From CAYGDP01 sp964348665 (GTDB lineage Bacteria > Verrucomicrobiota > Verrucomicrobiia > Palsa-1439 > CAYGDP01), in the NCBI GenBank assembly GCA_964348665.1, contig CAYGDP010000032.1, forward strand, positions 1 to 41,546: a DNA stretch of 41,546 nt. The letters run 5' to 3'. The number at the start of each line of letters is the position of its first letter. Position 1 is the stretch's first letter. A program made the position numbers and the translations under genes. This document shows positions 1-8,227 of the stretch, in pieces. The notes under the pieces were generated by a model. It saw nothing but the letters and a program-made list of their open reading frames with translations, was not told the DNA's origin and did not search any database.

Positions 1-1305
1 AACCCATGGCCAAGTTTAATGTTATATACTGTCCAACCAATGGGGCAAGGTCAGCTTAAGGCGCACTGTGACCGAAGCCGTTACCTGCTTTTACGATTCT
101 ATCCTGAATTGGGCTTCCAGCCCACAACGCCGTGGCTGAAGATGCAGACTCTCGTTGATGTCGTCAGCGCAACGGATGGGCTGATCAAAATTAACAAGCC
201 GATCGTGGATGGGAATTTTGCTTACGCCCTTGGCGAAGAGGTAGATGCGACGGCAGGAAAAGCGTTTTTGCGTTTGTTGAGGTGGTCGCTGGAAAGTGGC
301 GAGTTAACGAAATTTGACCGGGTCGAATCCGGCAAGTACATCCCCAACCGGTATCGCGGGTATAGTTATGAAGGCAGTTTCGATTGCGCTGCAGTAGCCG
401 ACGGAAAATATTTCTATTCACGCGGCTTCGGCGGTATCTGGGTCTTTCCCACCGATGGGGGGAAAGTCGAGCAACTCCGGGAGGCCGAGGGGTTGCCCAC
501 GGATATTGTCCAGTCTTTTGCAATCCTAGACGGCAAACTTTACGCTGCTCTTGGTGGAACGCAACTCACCGCGAGTGGTGGCAGATCTGACCTGATCCAT
601 AGTGGAAGTTTTCTCGTGGCTTATGACTTGAAAACTCGCGCTTGTGATGTTCTTGTTTCCACCCGAAGAAAGGAAAAACAATCGCCTTTCGATGATGGCC
701 CACCCTTTGTCGCGACTTTGGTGGTTGCTGACACTGCTCGTCATCGAATAGTTTTTCTCGGGGGCAACTCCTCTCGACGCGAGGCGCAACAGATTGCTGC
801 AGCAGGAACGCCGTCCGGGATTTGGGAATATGGCGCTAAGGAAAAGATGTTTCGCTTTCTTTCCTCGGTGCCTGTCGAACGGTGGGGGCACTACCACTCG
901 GCGGAACAGCGCATCTTAACGGGGGTGAGAGATCTTTGGTCGTTCGACCTGGCTAAGGATCGCCTTGAACTCTTCTACACCGCTGCCTACCCAGATGTGT
1001 GGTGGAAGATGCTCGCTCAAACCTATCCTGAGATCAAATCGAATCGCTCATCGCGCATGATGGATGGATCGTTGTTGCTTCATCCTCCATATGTTCTTCT
1101 GGACGGGTGGCTCTGGTCTGCGAGTCCTTGGGGACGCATACGATTGGACGGCACAAACCAGGAATATTTTTCATCATTGCGGACAAAAGAAACTCCAGAT
1201 TATTTCTTGTATCCTACAACATGTATCGAGCCGATCGCTAACGGTCGCCGTCTTTTGGTCGGTGATCATTATGGCCTCTGGCTGCTGGATTTGAAGAAGG
1301 AATGA
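1..1305 (+). CDS. C-terminal part of a secreted CsgG/beta-propeller family protein (5' truncated)
   Basis: The frame is open to the window edge. The first ATG (base 19) lies in a sequence also found inverted at the other window end, so it is unlikely to be the native start. From about base 108 the product aligns with the C-terminal half of the next gene: both share a GLPT/GLPS-N/D-x-VQ segment, a DGxLYAALG segment, a CDVL-S-RRK segment, a W-x-PWGR segment and a terminal LWLLDLKKE. These short G/W-rich repeats resemble two-component-regulator-type propeller blades. I infer that the missing N-terminus carried the signal peptide, CsgG-like and TPR regions seen in the paralogues. It ends 4 nt before the next gene, so it is probably the upstream member of the same operon. 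The substrate or partner is unknown. Confidence 0.75.
   Translation, partial: NPWPSLMLYTVQPMGQGQLKAHCDRSRYLLLRFYPELGFQPTTPWLKMQTLVDVVSATDGLIKINKPIVDGNFAYALGEEVDATAGKAFLRLLRWSLESGELTKFDRVESGKYIPNRYRGYSYEGSFDCAAVADGKYFYSRGFGGIWVFPTDGGKVEQLREAEGLPTDIVQSFAILDGKLYAALGGTQLTASGGRSDLIHSGSFLVAYDLKTRACDVLVSTRRKEKQSPFDDGPPFVATLVVADTARHRIVFLGGNSSRREAQQIAAAGTPSGIWEYGAKEKMFRFLSSVPVERWGHYHSAEQRILTGVRDLWSFDLAKDRLELFYTAAYPDVWWKMLAQTYPEIKSNRSSRMMDGSLLLHPPYVLLDGWLWSASPWGRIRLDGTNQEYFSSLRTKETPDYFLYPTTCIEPIANGRRLLVGDHYGLWLLDLKKE
4..53. repeat. Left copy of 50-bp terminal inverted repeat
   Basis: These 50 bases are the exact reverse complement of 41497-41546. After the match, the left copy continues GCTT directly, whereas the right copy has three extra bases (one codon) before the same GCTT; similarity then stops. 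The copy encodes MAKFNVIYCPTNGARSA followed by a stop, which matches the first 16 residues of the small gene at the other end. No transposase is seen. Confidence 0.85.
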
Positions 1306-1309
1306 TGGG

Positions 1310-4300
1310 ATGACTAAACGAGTCAATAAAATCTGTGCGCTGATCGTTCTGGTTTCAGGAATGTCTTTGGTTGCGTCCGCCGCCACGCGGGTGGCGCTAG
1401 TCAGCGGCGAGGCGAGCAAGGCAATTGCAAAAGTCATGGACGTGGCGACGGCGAAGTTGAGCGCCGAGAAATCCATTGAACTACTGGAACGCAAAGAAAT
1501 CGCGCGAGTGCTGGCCGAGCAGAAACTTTCGATTGCCGGCATCATGGACGCCGAAAAAGCGGTCGCGATTGGCAAATTGCTTTCTGTTGACCTCTTCGCT
1601 GTCGTCGAGAGTGATATCGAGAAGAAGGAAGCCATTGGATTGGTCGTGTTCAACGCGAAAAGTGGCGTGCGTCTCTGGGATGCGGCATTGCCGGGCGGCG
1701 GATTGGAGAAAACTGCGGATGGAATAGCGACCGCTGTCCGTGAATCGTCGTCAAAAAACGCGCGACTCGGTAAGGATCTCAAGACGGTTTGTCTTCTCAC
1801 CGTCCGCAACGCGGACTTGCCGCGCTCGATGGATTCATTCTGCGACGCGGTGGGCGCATTGCTAGAGCGCGAACTGATCCGCTCGCCCGATATCGCTGTT
1901 CTCGAACGAAAACGACTGGAGCATTTAAACGTAGAAAAAGCTTTTCCGAGTGATTTCAGGGTGAACACCACGTCGCCCTCTTTTTTTTTGATTGAATTGG
2001 AGGTCGCCCGAAAAAATAACGCCGGTGGTTATATAGCAACCGCGCTCATAACCGACAATTCGAAGCACGAAATTGGGAGGGCTGTGGTGGAAAACGCGAA
2101 GGGAATGGTTCTTGAAATGGCCGTGCAACTTCGCCGAAAAATTACGGATGTCATTCATTCTTCTGTAATTGAAACTAATGGGGACTCGCGACGCGAATCT
2201 GCCCGTTTTTTCCGCGAAGCTGAATTGCATGAAGGTGCCCAGGAGTATGCGGCGGCGTTGCGTGCGACGGAAACGGCTTACGCTTTGGATCCGCAAAACG
2301 AAACGATCAGCGGCCTTTTGGCGCAGCGTTTACTTTATCAAGCCTTCGATCGGTTTTTGCCGGAGCGCCGATTGATTTATGGGGGAATCCCGTGGTGGCG
2401 AGCCGCGAATATATCAATGGCAGGAGCGGAACGGGCCGTGAGCATAGCGGAGCGTGCTTTGGAGTTGCGCTATGCTTCTTTCATCAAAATGAATTCGCTT
2501 GGCATTCCAGGGTTGATGTCACATTCCGAGCGTTCGTTTACGGAGAGAGTGATGCCACAGTTTCTTAGTATGCTCGACTTTCTGGATGATCGGCTTGATC
2601 CAAACCTCCGTCAGCGCCGCGATTTTTTGCGCGAGCGATATTGCGAATTGTGCGGCAAGGTTTTAGAGAGTTGGGCTCAACTTGCCGAAAAAAATCCCGA
2701 TGCTTTCGGTGGTTATACGGATTATTTTACTCAATTTGGATCGGTTCCTTACGCGGCTTTCAGTAGAGTCGCGGTGGAATTCACTGACGTGCTGCGCATG
2801 GCCCGCCGATGGGTGGAGGTGGCTGATCGCAATAACCAAATGATCTTCGATTCGCTTGGGATAGTGTTGGAGCGGCTGGCCGTCCATAGTGAAAAGCCGA
2901 AAGACGATGTAAGGCGACAGGAGTTATTATCGCAAGTCGAATTGATTATGCCCTTGTACCAATTGATGAAAACAAATTCGCATCCATTCGTAAATTTATA
3001 CGGCCAAATCGGTGAATTGCGTTGCGCGGTTGCAACGCGGTCTTGGCCGGAGGAAGCGATGGAGCAACGATATGCGGCAATCAAAAAGAGTGCTTTGCGA
3101 ATCGTAGCCCACCCTTTGTATCGCGCGCCAAACATTCGGACCGACTTCGGTGCAATACGACAAAGAGTCAGCCCGGAATCTGAATCACGCGCGCTTGCGT
3201 TTGAAGCCATCAAAGACGCCATTCAATATGCTTTACCCACACAGCGAGTCGCTGGGCAAGAATATGTGGAATTGGCCAACTTCATTCTTGGCCGCAAAGA
3301 ACTGGATGGCGAGGTTATTACGGAGGCGGGAAAATATTTGGCCGCGCAACCGAATCGTTCCGCCGAAGCTTTGCAATTTTACGAGACCGCTTTTGCGATT
3401 TTGAATTCACAGGATACTATTAACACGCGCGGCGAAAGTTGGTCTGCCAGTGGTCGAAGACATCTGCGTAATACATTGGAGGATCAACGCGAAAAAGTTC
3501 TTGCCGTGCGAGGAAGCATCCCTTCCGTTGCCATGCGGACCAAGCTGACATTCAGCGCACCGTGGGAAAATCAGCGGGAGATTTTCAACGTGAGCACTGT
3601 TAACGGCTTGCATTTGATTCGGAATCCGATCTTGGTGGACGATGTGGTGTATGCTGTTGGGTTTGCGCCCGGGGAAGGTAAATCAGGAATTGAAGCGAGA
3701 GGCGACAAAGTCTCCATGATACCTCTAAAAATCCCTCTCAATGGCGCGCCGGCTAAAACACTAGGCAAGGTTGAGGTTAATACAGGCTTTATGGGAGTGC
3801 AAGTCTCTCGCCGAGAAGGTTTTGTAAATGCTTTGGTTCAAAATGTTTGTTACAATGACAAAACACTGTTTGTGGGGACGCGCGACCAGGGAATCTTTGA
3901 ATTTTCCTTACGCAGCAAGAAAATATCCATTATAAATATTGCTTCCGGATTGCCGTCCAATTTCGTTCAAGCGTTCGTCGTGACAGACGGCGTACTTTAC
4001 GCGGCACTAGGCGAGCGCGAAAAAGAATCGTATTTTATTAGATACAATTTGTCTTCCAAGCGTTGCGATGTGCTTGCATCTAACCGTCGTAAACAAATCC
4101 AAAGCCCCCTCGACGACCGAGCACCATTCGACGTGCGTTTTTTATTTTCGGATGCCAAGCGCAATCGCCTTCTCTTCATCATCAACGAGATAAAACCAAA
4201 ACAACTGTCAGGACTTTGGCAGCTTGACTTGAAGACAAGTCAATTGAATCAAATGATTCAAGGTGGCGACCCGGAAAATAGTTCTGGCTCGATAGGGTGG

Positions 4301-4690
4301 GCGAGCGAGTTGGACCCTGACCATCTTTTGTTTTCTGCCGGGATCACTGGTGTATTTAAGTTTAGCCGGGTGACCAATACGCGAGAGATGGTATATGATG
4401 CCAGATCGTCTACTCAAAAAGAATTGCCGCAACCGAATTTCCCAGCGCTCTTACTCGATAACTGGCTTTGGTTAACTCATCCCTGGGGTCGGGTTTCTTT
4501 GCATAATAAATATTTCGAGCCGTTTCCCGATCTTGAAGAAACCGATCTGCTTGTCCTTTCACGCTCCAAAAAAGAGAACATTATTCGCTCGCTCGAAATT
4601 TTTCAGTTGGTTAATAAAAATCAGCAAATACTTGTGGGAACTGAAAAACGTCTCTGGCTTCTGGATTTGAAGAAGGAGGGAGAGAAGTGA
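1310..4690 (+). CDS. Secreted CsgG-like / TPR / beta-propeller protein (1126 aa)
   Basis: Residues 1-24 form a signal peptide (hydrophobic core, ASA cleavage site, no lipobox Cys). Residues 25-145 resemble the CsgG-family N-terminal domain, with an ELLERKEIARVLAEQ segment followed by a GKLLSVDLF segment, matching VLVERTEIAKLLEEH and GQLTGAKIL in the gene at 7264. Residues 155-285 look like a second, more diverged copy (IAVLERKRLEHL). Residues 296-345 form a TPR-like pair of helices, followed by a long helical region to about 740. Residues 745-1126 form a propeller region paralogous to the upstream gene. The protein is far longer than the curli pore CsgG (about 277 aa). I infer a periplasmic or outer-membrane scaffold; there is no sign of catalysis. 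It is followed after 52 nt by the sigma factor gene. Confidence 0.85.
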   Translation: MTKRVNKICALIVLVSGMSLVASAATRVALVSGEASKAIAKVMDVATAKLSAEKSIELLERKEIARVLAEQKLSIAGIMDAEKAVAIGKLLSVDLFAVVESDIEKKEAIGLVVFNAKSGVRLWDAALPGGGLEKTADGIATAVRESSSKNARLGKDLKTVCLLTVRNADLPRSMDSFCDAVGALLERELIRSPDIAVLERKRLEHLNVEKAFPSDFRVNTTSPSFFLIELEVARKNNAGGYIATALITDNSKHEIGRAVVENAKGMVLEMAVQLRRKITDVIHSSVIETNGDSRRESARFFREAELHEGAQEYAAALRATETAYALDPQNETISGLLAQRLLYQAFDRFLPERRLIYGGIPWWRAANISMAGAERAVSIAERALELRYASFIKMNSLGIPGLMSHSERSFTERVMPQFLSMLDFLDDRLDPNLRQRRDFLRERYCELCGKVLESWAQLAEKNPDAFGGYTDYFTQFGSVPYAAFSRVAVEFTDVLRMARRWVEVADRNNQMIFDSLGIVLERLAVHSEKPKDDVRRQELLSQVELIMPLYQLMKTNSHPFVNLYGQIGELRCAVATRSWPEEAMEQRYAAIKKSALRIVAHPLYRAPNIRTDFGAIRQRVSPESESRALAFEAIKDAIQYALPTQRVAGQEYVELANFILGRKELDGEVITEAGKYLAAQPNRSAEALQFYETAFAILNSQDTINTRGESWSASGRRHLRNTLEDQREKVLAVRGSIPSVAMRTKLTFSAPWENQREIFNVSTVNGLHLIRNPILVDDVVYAVGFAPGEGKSGIEARGDKVSMIPLKIPLNGAPAKTLGKVEVNTGFMGVQVSRREGFVNALVQNVCYNDKTLFVGTRDQGIFEFSLRSKKISIINIASGLPSNFVQAFVVTDGVLYAALGEREKESYFIRYNLSSKRCDVLASNRRKQIQSPLDDRAPFDVRFLFSDAKRNRLLFIINEIKPKQLSGLWQLDLKTSQLNQMIQGGDPENSSGSIGWASELDPDHLLFSAGITGVFKFSRVTNTREMVYDARSSTQKELPQPNFPALLLDNWLWLTHPWGRVSLHNKYFEPFPDLEETDLLVLSRSKKENIIRSLEIFQLVNKNQQILVGTEKRLWLLDLKKEGEK

Positions 4691-4732
4691 GAATTGCCGT
4701 TACGTTTTGCTAGCGAAGGCATAATGCTCTCT

Positions 4733-4736
4733 GGAG
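4733..4736 (+). promoter_or_regulatory. Ribosome binding site of the ECF sigma gene
   Basis: GGAG lies six bases before the ATG at 4743 and supports that start. It is one of the clearer Shine-Dalgarno sequences in a region where most starts have none. Confidence 0.6.
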
Positions 4737-4742
4737 AATCCA

Positions 4743-5300
4743 ATGAACGTTGACGAGGTTGAGATGATTATCAAGCGAGTTCTGGATGGAGAGACCGAGG
4801 CGTACGCCGAACTTGTGCGGGCGTATCAGTCAGACGTGTGGCGTGTCGTGGTCGCAATGTTGCGAGACGCGCGAGCAACCGAAGACCTCGTGCAACAGGC
4901 GTTCGTCAACGCGTATTTCGCCCTGGAACGATTCGATCGAGGAAAAGATTTTGGTGTCTGGGTCAAAGCCATCGCTCGCAATTTGGTGCGCGAGGATTTG
5001 CGCAAACGGTCGCGCGAACAGCGGCGTGTGAATCTTTACTGGGAACAGTTGCAGACGGATTTGGCCGACGAACCGCGACGGGAAAGGCAGGAAGCACAAA
5101 TGGCGGATGCCCTGAAGAAATGCCGCGAGGAATTGCCAGAGCACACGGCGGCGGTCGTTGCGCTTCGATATGAAGAAGTCATGGATTACGAACTGATTGC
5201 CTCGCGACTGGGGCGAACCGAGGAAGCCGTGAAACAACTTTTGTATCGCGCGCGGTTGTTGCTGCGCGATTGCATCGAGAAACGATTGGAGAAGAGTTGA
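4743..5300 (+). CDS. ECF-type RNA polymerase sigma factor
   Basis: The 185-aa length is usual for group 4 (ECF) sigma factors. Region 2 spans roughly residues 24-90: ATEDLVQQAFVNAYFALERF, then a VWVKAIARNLVRE segment that binds core polymerase and the -10 element. Region 4 spans about 125-178: a LPEHTAAVVALRYEE segment followed by the helix-turn-helix YELIASRLGRTEEAVKQLLY, which contacts the -35 element. No region 3 is present, as expected. It is followed after 18 nt by a one-TM protein that looks like its anti-sigma partner and is embedded among genes for secreted proteins. I infer that it controls this envelope operon, perhaps autogenously. Its promoter motif cannot be deduced from this window alone. 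Confidence 0.93.
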   Translation: MNVDEVEMIIKRVLDGETEAYAELVRAYQSDVWRVVVAMLRDARATEDLVQQAFVNAYFALERFDRGKDFGVWVKAIARNLVREDLRKRSREQRRVNLYWEQLQTDLADEPRRERQEAQMADALKKCREELPEHTAAVVALRYEEVMDYELIASRLGRTEEAVKQLLYRARLLLRDCIEKRLEKS

Positions 5301-5318
5301 TCACCCACGAAAGGCGCA
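5299..5318 (+). repeat. Short dispersed intergenic motif (copy 1)
   Basis: The motif, approximately ATyACCCrCGAAArrCGC, fills the gap between the sigma factor and the next gene. Two more copies, in inverted orientation to each other, occur at 23660-23680 and 23750-23772. Confidence 0.45.
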
Positions 5319-6221
5319 ATGACGCGAATTGAAGAACTAACTCTAAAATTGGCCGACGACGCTCTCACTCAAGTCGAGTGGGAAGAGTTGGATCGTCTGC
5401 TCGTTCAGGACACGAACGCGCAGCGGACGCATGTCTCGTTGCTGAAATTGGAGGCGATGCTCCGCGGTACGCGGCGAAATCTCGATGTAACCGATGCCAC
5501 GATGCGGCGGGTGAATCTGGCGTTGGCGCAACGGATTGAAACGAACGTGATGACGGAGATCGTCCGTGAGCGCTCTGCACGGAAGATCGTGCCATTTGTT
5601 TCTGTTACCCAAAAATTCGCGTGGGCGGCGATCGGTCTGGCGGCGGGTATCATTCTGGCGCTGTTCCTGAAAGTCTCGGTTGAGCGACCCACCCCGCAGG
5701 CGGAGGATTTTGCTGCGCATGCTGCGGCGATACCGCCACTCCAGCTCGCTACGCAGGCTCGGGTCTATCGCGAGATGCAGACGCTTTTCCCGAATCAATT
5801 GCAATGGGTCGCGCAATCGGGGCGCGATGTGCGGTTGAGTGTGAGTGATACCGGCGATAGCGAAGCGAAATCCACAGTTGTGGTTCGTACCGTGGTCGTG
5901 TCGCGCAATACAGGAGAAACCGCCTGGCGCAAAGAATGGGCGACCGACGTATTGATGCGCGCCGAGGAACGAGTGGAGGTCACGCTCGGGGCAGACGCCA
6001 CAAACAAATTAACGCTTTGGGCGTATCCGGTTGCGGATGGTCGCACGGCGCTCGATTCAGGTCTCGACCTCGGCGCGCCTGTGCGGTTGTCGTCATCGTT
6101 CAGTAACGTCCTTCGCAACGGCGAACCGACGCAAGTCCTCTCGCTCAAAATGCAGGAGATCGAGTATCGCGTCTTTCAGACGATCGAGAGCCTGTCGAAA
6201 CAGGGAGGGCAATCGGCTTGA
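5319..6221 (+). CDS. Putative membrane anti-sigma factor
   Basis: Residues 1-90 are cytoplasmic and helical. They begin with the LADDALTQVEWEELDRLL type of segment common in short anti-sigma proteins encoded beside ECF factors in Verrucomicrobia and Planctomycetes. One transmembrane helix lies at about 99-118 (FAWAAIGLAAGIILALFLKV). The 180-residue remainder should be periplasmic and is predicted mostly beta/alpha with no FecR signature that I recognise. Position right after the ECF gene and topology support a role holding the sigma factor until an envelope signal arrives; this is inference. The 3' end overlaps the next gene by 4 nt (TTGA), suggesting translational coupling. Confidence 0.75.
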   Translation: MTRIEELTLKLADDALTQVEWEELDRLLVQDTNAQRTHVSLLKLEAMLRGTRRNLDVTDATMRRVNLALAQRIETNVMTEIVRERSARKIVPFVSVTQKFAWAAIGLAAGIILALFLKVSVERPTPQAEDFAAHAAAIPPLQLATQARVYREMQTLFPNQLQWVAQSGRDVRLSVSDTGDSEAKSTVVVRTVVVSRNTGETAWRKEWATDVLMRAEERVEVTLGADATNKLTLWAYPVADGRTALDSGLDLGAPVRLSSSFSNVLRNGEPTQVLSLKMQEIEYRVFQTIESLSKQGGQSA

Positions 6222-7267
6222 GGAACGGAATCAACATTCAACTTTCAATACGCAACGCCCAACGCTCAACGCGCGTCAGTACATCGGTCGCATTCGCGCT
6301 GCTCATCGTTTCATCCTTCAGTTTCGCCGAGGACCCGAAGTTGGCAATCTTGTCGAGTGAAAGGTGGGGAAATGTGTTTGGCGGCAAAGAAGAAGTTTTC
6401 CATTTCGTCGTGACCGGCCAGGAAGCGTTTAAAGGCAAAGCTGGTTGGGTGTTCGCGGTGGATGGGGCCACGGTGGCGCGGGGAGAGCGCGATATCGCCA
6501 TTGATCCGGCCAACCCAGCGACCATTGAAGTGAAGCTGAGAATTCCAACGACGAGAGAGGGCGTTGTATTGTCCGCAACACTGGGGATCACGGTGGGTGA
6601 CGCGAGTTTCAAAAAACCGATCTGGATTTTTCCGGAGAATCCGTTTGCGGACCGTACCCAATGGCTGAAAGAATTGAAGATTACGCTCTTCGATCCAGAG
6701 AAAAAGACGGCGGAACTCTTCGATAAAATAGAGATTCCTTACACAGTCCTTCTCAGCGCAGAGGCGTTGGCAGAAATGAAAGACGGCGTGGTGATCATTG
6801 GTGAAGGTGTGTCGTTCGCCGATTATCGCGGACTGGCGGGCGCGATGACGCACGCGGCGGCCAACGGCGCGGTAGTGCTTTGTCTCTCGCCTTCGGGCGG
6901 CACAATGCCGCTGGCGGGGACCGATGGCGTGGAATTGCCGCAGCCACGCAGCCAGCGCTGGATGCGTGCGGAGGTCATCACGGAGTTGGACAAGCGCCTC
7001 GACGCAATCGCATGGCCTCCCGATGGTAAAATTGTAGCTAGAAGTTTTGTTACAAAAGTGGATCGTGGCCGTATTGTAAGTGAATCTGTCAATGGTGCGG
7101 AGGGTTGGCCGTGGATGGAGACTCGCTTTGGTTCTAAGGGGAAGTTATTGATATGTGGGTTTGGCATTGTGGAGAAATGGGACGCCAGTCCGTCGCCACG
7201 GTTTTTGCTGGCGCGGTTGTTCGAGTATTTGAATGAAGAAAAAAGTGAAACGGAGAATAAACGATGA
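6218..7267 (+). CDS. Secreted protein of unknown function (349 aa)
   Basis: No family is recognised. The TTG start overlaps the upstream stop (TTGA), and no ATG or GTG lies near the signal peptide. Residues 20-37 form a hydrophobic core ending SFA, a plausible signal-peptidase site. Residues 40-150 look like a beta-sandwich. From about residue 190 there is a VVIIGEGVSFADYRGLAGAM segment followed by a GAVVLCLSP segment, suggesting a Rossmann-like or glutamine-amidotransferase-like fold without a visible catalytic Cys. The 3' end overlaps the next gene by 4 nt (ATGA). Its location in the operon suggests a periplasmic partner of the CsgG-like proteins (inference). Confidence 0.75.
   Translation: MRNGINIQLSIRNAQRSTRVSTSVAFALLIVSSFSFAEDPKLAILSSERWGNVFGGKEEVFHFVVTGQEAFKGKAGWVFAVDGATVARGERDIAIDPANPATIEVKLRIPTTREGVVLSATLGITVGDASFKKPIWIFPENPFADRTQWLKELKITLFDPEKKTAELFDKIEIPYTVLLSAEALAEMKDGVVIIGEGVSFADYRGLAGAMTHAAANGAVVLCLSPSGGTMPLAGTDGVELPQPRSQRWMRAEVITELDKRLDAIAWPPDGKIVARSFVTKVDRGRIVSESVNGAEGWPWMETRFGSKGKLLICGFGIVEKWDASPSPRFLLARLFEYLNEEKSETENKR
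6232..6273 (+). repeat. Simple CAACRYTCAACG-type tandem repeat inside the start of a gene
   Basis: About five imperfect units of the type (T)CAACrytCAACG run through the first codons of the gene at 6218. They encode the region just before the hydrophobic core of the signal peptide. Such low-complexity CAAC repeats are usually intergenic, so the real start may be further downstream or the N-terminus may have grown by repeat expansion. Confidence 0.45.
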
Positions 7268-8214
7268 AAGCAAAACAAATGATGTTAGTGGTGAGTGGGT
7301 TGTTGGTACTATCCAGTGTGACGCGCTCGGAAGATCCGAAACCGGCGGCGATATATCCAACGGCAATTTTTCCATTTCAGGAGCGCGGCGAAGGCGTGAA
7401 AGGGTATGGCGCGAAGGTGAGCGATATCTTATTTGGGTATCTCGTGACCGATCCGAACGTCGTTTTGGTGGAGCGAACGGAGATCGCAAAGCTTCTCGAG
7501 GAACATGCGCTCAATCTGTCGGGTGTCGTCGCGGGCACCGAAGCGACCAAGGTCGGTCAGCTTACCGGCGCAAAAATCCTCGTGACCGGTTCGGTGATTG
7601 AAGCGGACAAGGAATTGTTTCTCGTTGCCAAAATTATCGGCACGGAAACAAGTCGTGTGCTGGGCAAATCGGTCAAAGGCCGCACCAACGAAGAACTCGG
7701 GCCGCTGGTGAAAGCTCTTGCCGCCGAGGTCGCGGCGACGATTACCAAGGACAATGCGCAGTTGGTTGCCAAAGAAGTGAAAATGGAGGACCGCATCGCC
7801 GCGCTGAAGAAAGCGATCGGCGATGGGAAGAAGCCGACTGTGCTGATTAAGGTTACGGAACAACATGTCGGCCAACGAACGATTGACCCCGCCGCGCAGA
7901 CTGAGATTGCCCTGTTCTGCAAAGAAACTGGGTTTGAGGTGATTGATCCCGACGCCGGAACGGCGAAGCAGGCAGACATCGTGATTCAGGGGGAAGGCTT
8001 TAGCGAATTTGCGGTGCGCCACGGGAATCTGATCAGTGTAAAAGCGCGTCTGGAAGTGAAAGCCGTTGATCCCAAGACAGACAAAGTCATCGCCATTGAT
8101 CGTCAGACTGCGGTAGTAGTGGATTTGACGGAGCAAATCGCGGGCAAAACCGCCCTCCAGCAGGCAGCAGCGACGCTGGCAGAGCGTCTGCTGCCAAAGC
8201 TGGTAAAAAAGTGA
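7264..8214 (+). CDS. CsgG-like secreted protein (316 aa)
   Basis: The signal peptide covers residues 1-22. The N-terminal half is the clearest CsgG-family domain in the window: an AIFPFQERGEGVKGYGAKVS segment, then VLVERTEIAKLLEEHALNLS, then GQLTGAKILVTGSVIEAD and a following beta strand. This is the arrangement of CsgG/LpoB/FlgO-type periplasmic domains. The second half, from about residue 195, has a similar strand-helix layout (ADIVIQGEGFSEF, then ISVKARLEVKAVD) and may be a second divergent copy. No lipobox Cys is present, unlike CsgG itself. It overlaps the upstream gene by 4 nt and lies 13 nt before the giant paralogue. I infer that it is a building block shared with the large proteins, possibly assembling with them. 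Confidence 0.85.
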   Translation: MKAKQMMLVVSGLLVLSSVTRSEDPKPAAIYPTAIFPFQERGEGVKGYGAKVSDILFGYLVTDPNVVLVERTEIAKLLEEHALNLSGVVAGTEATKVGQLTGAKILVTGSVIEADKELFLVAKIIGTETSRVLGKSVKGRTNEELGPLVKALAAEVAATITKDNAQLVAKEVKMEDRIAALKKAIGDGKKPTVLIKVTEQHVGQRTIDPAAQTEIALFCKETGFEVIDPDAGTAKQADIVIQGEGFSEFAVRHGNLISVKARLEVKAVDPKTDKVIAIDRQTAVVVDLTEQIAGKTALQQAAATLAERLLPKLVKK

Positions 8215-8227
8215 TACGATATCAGTC

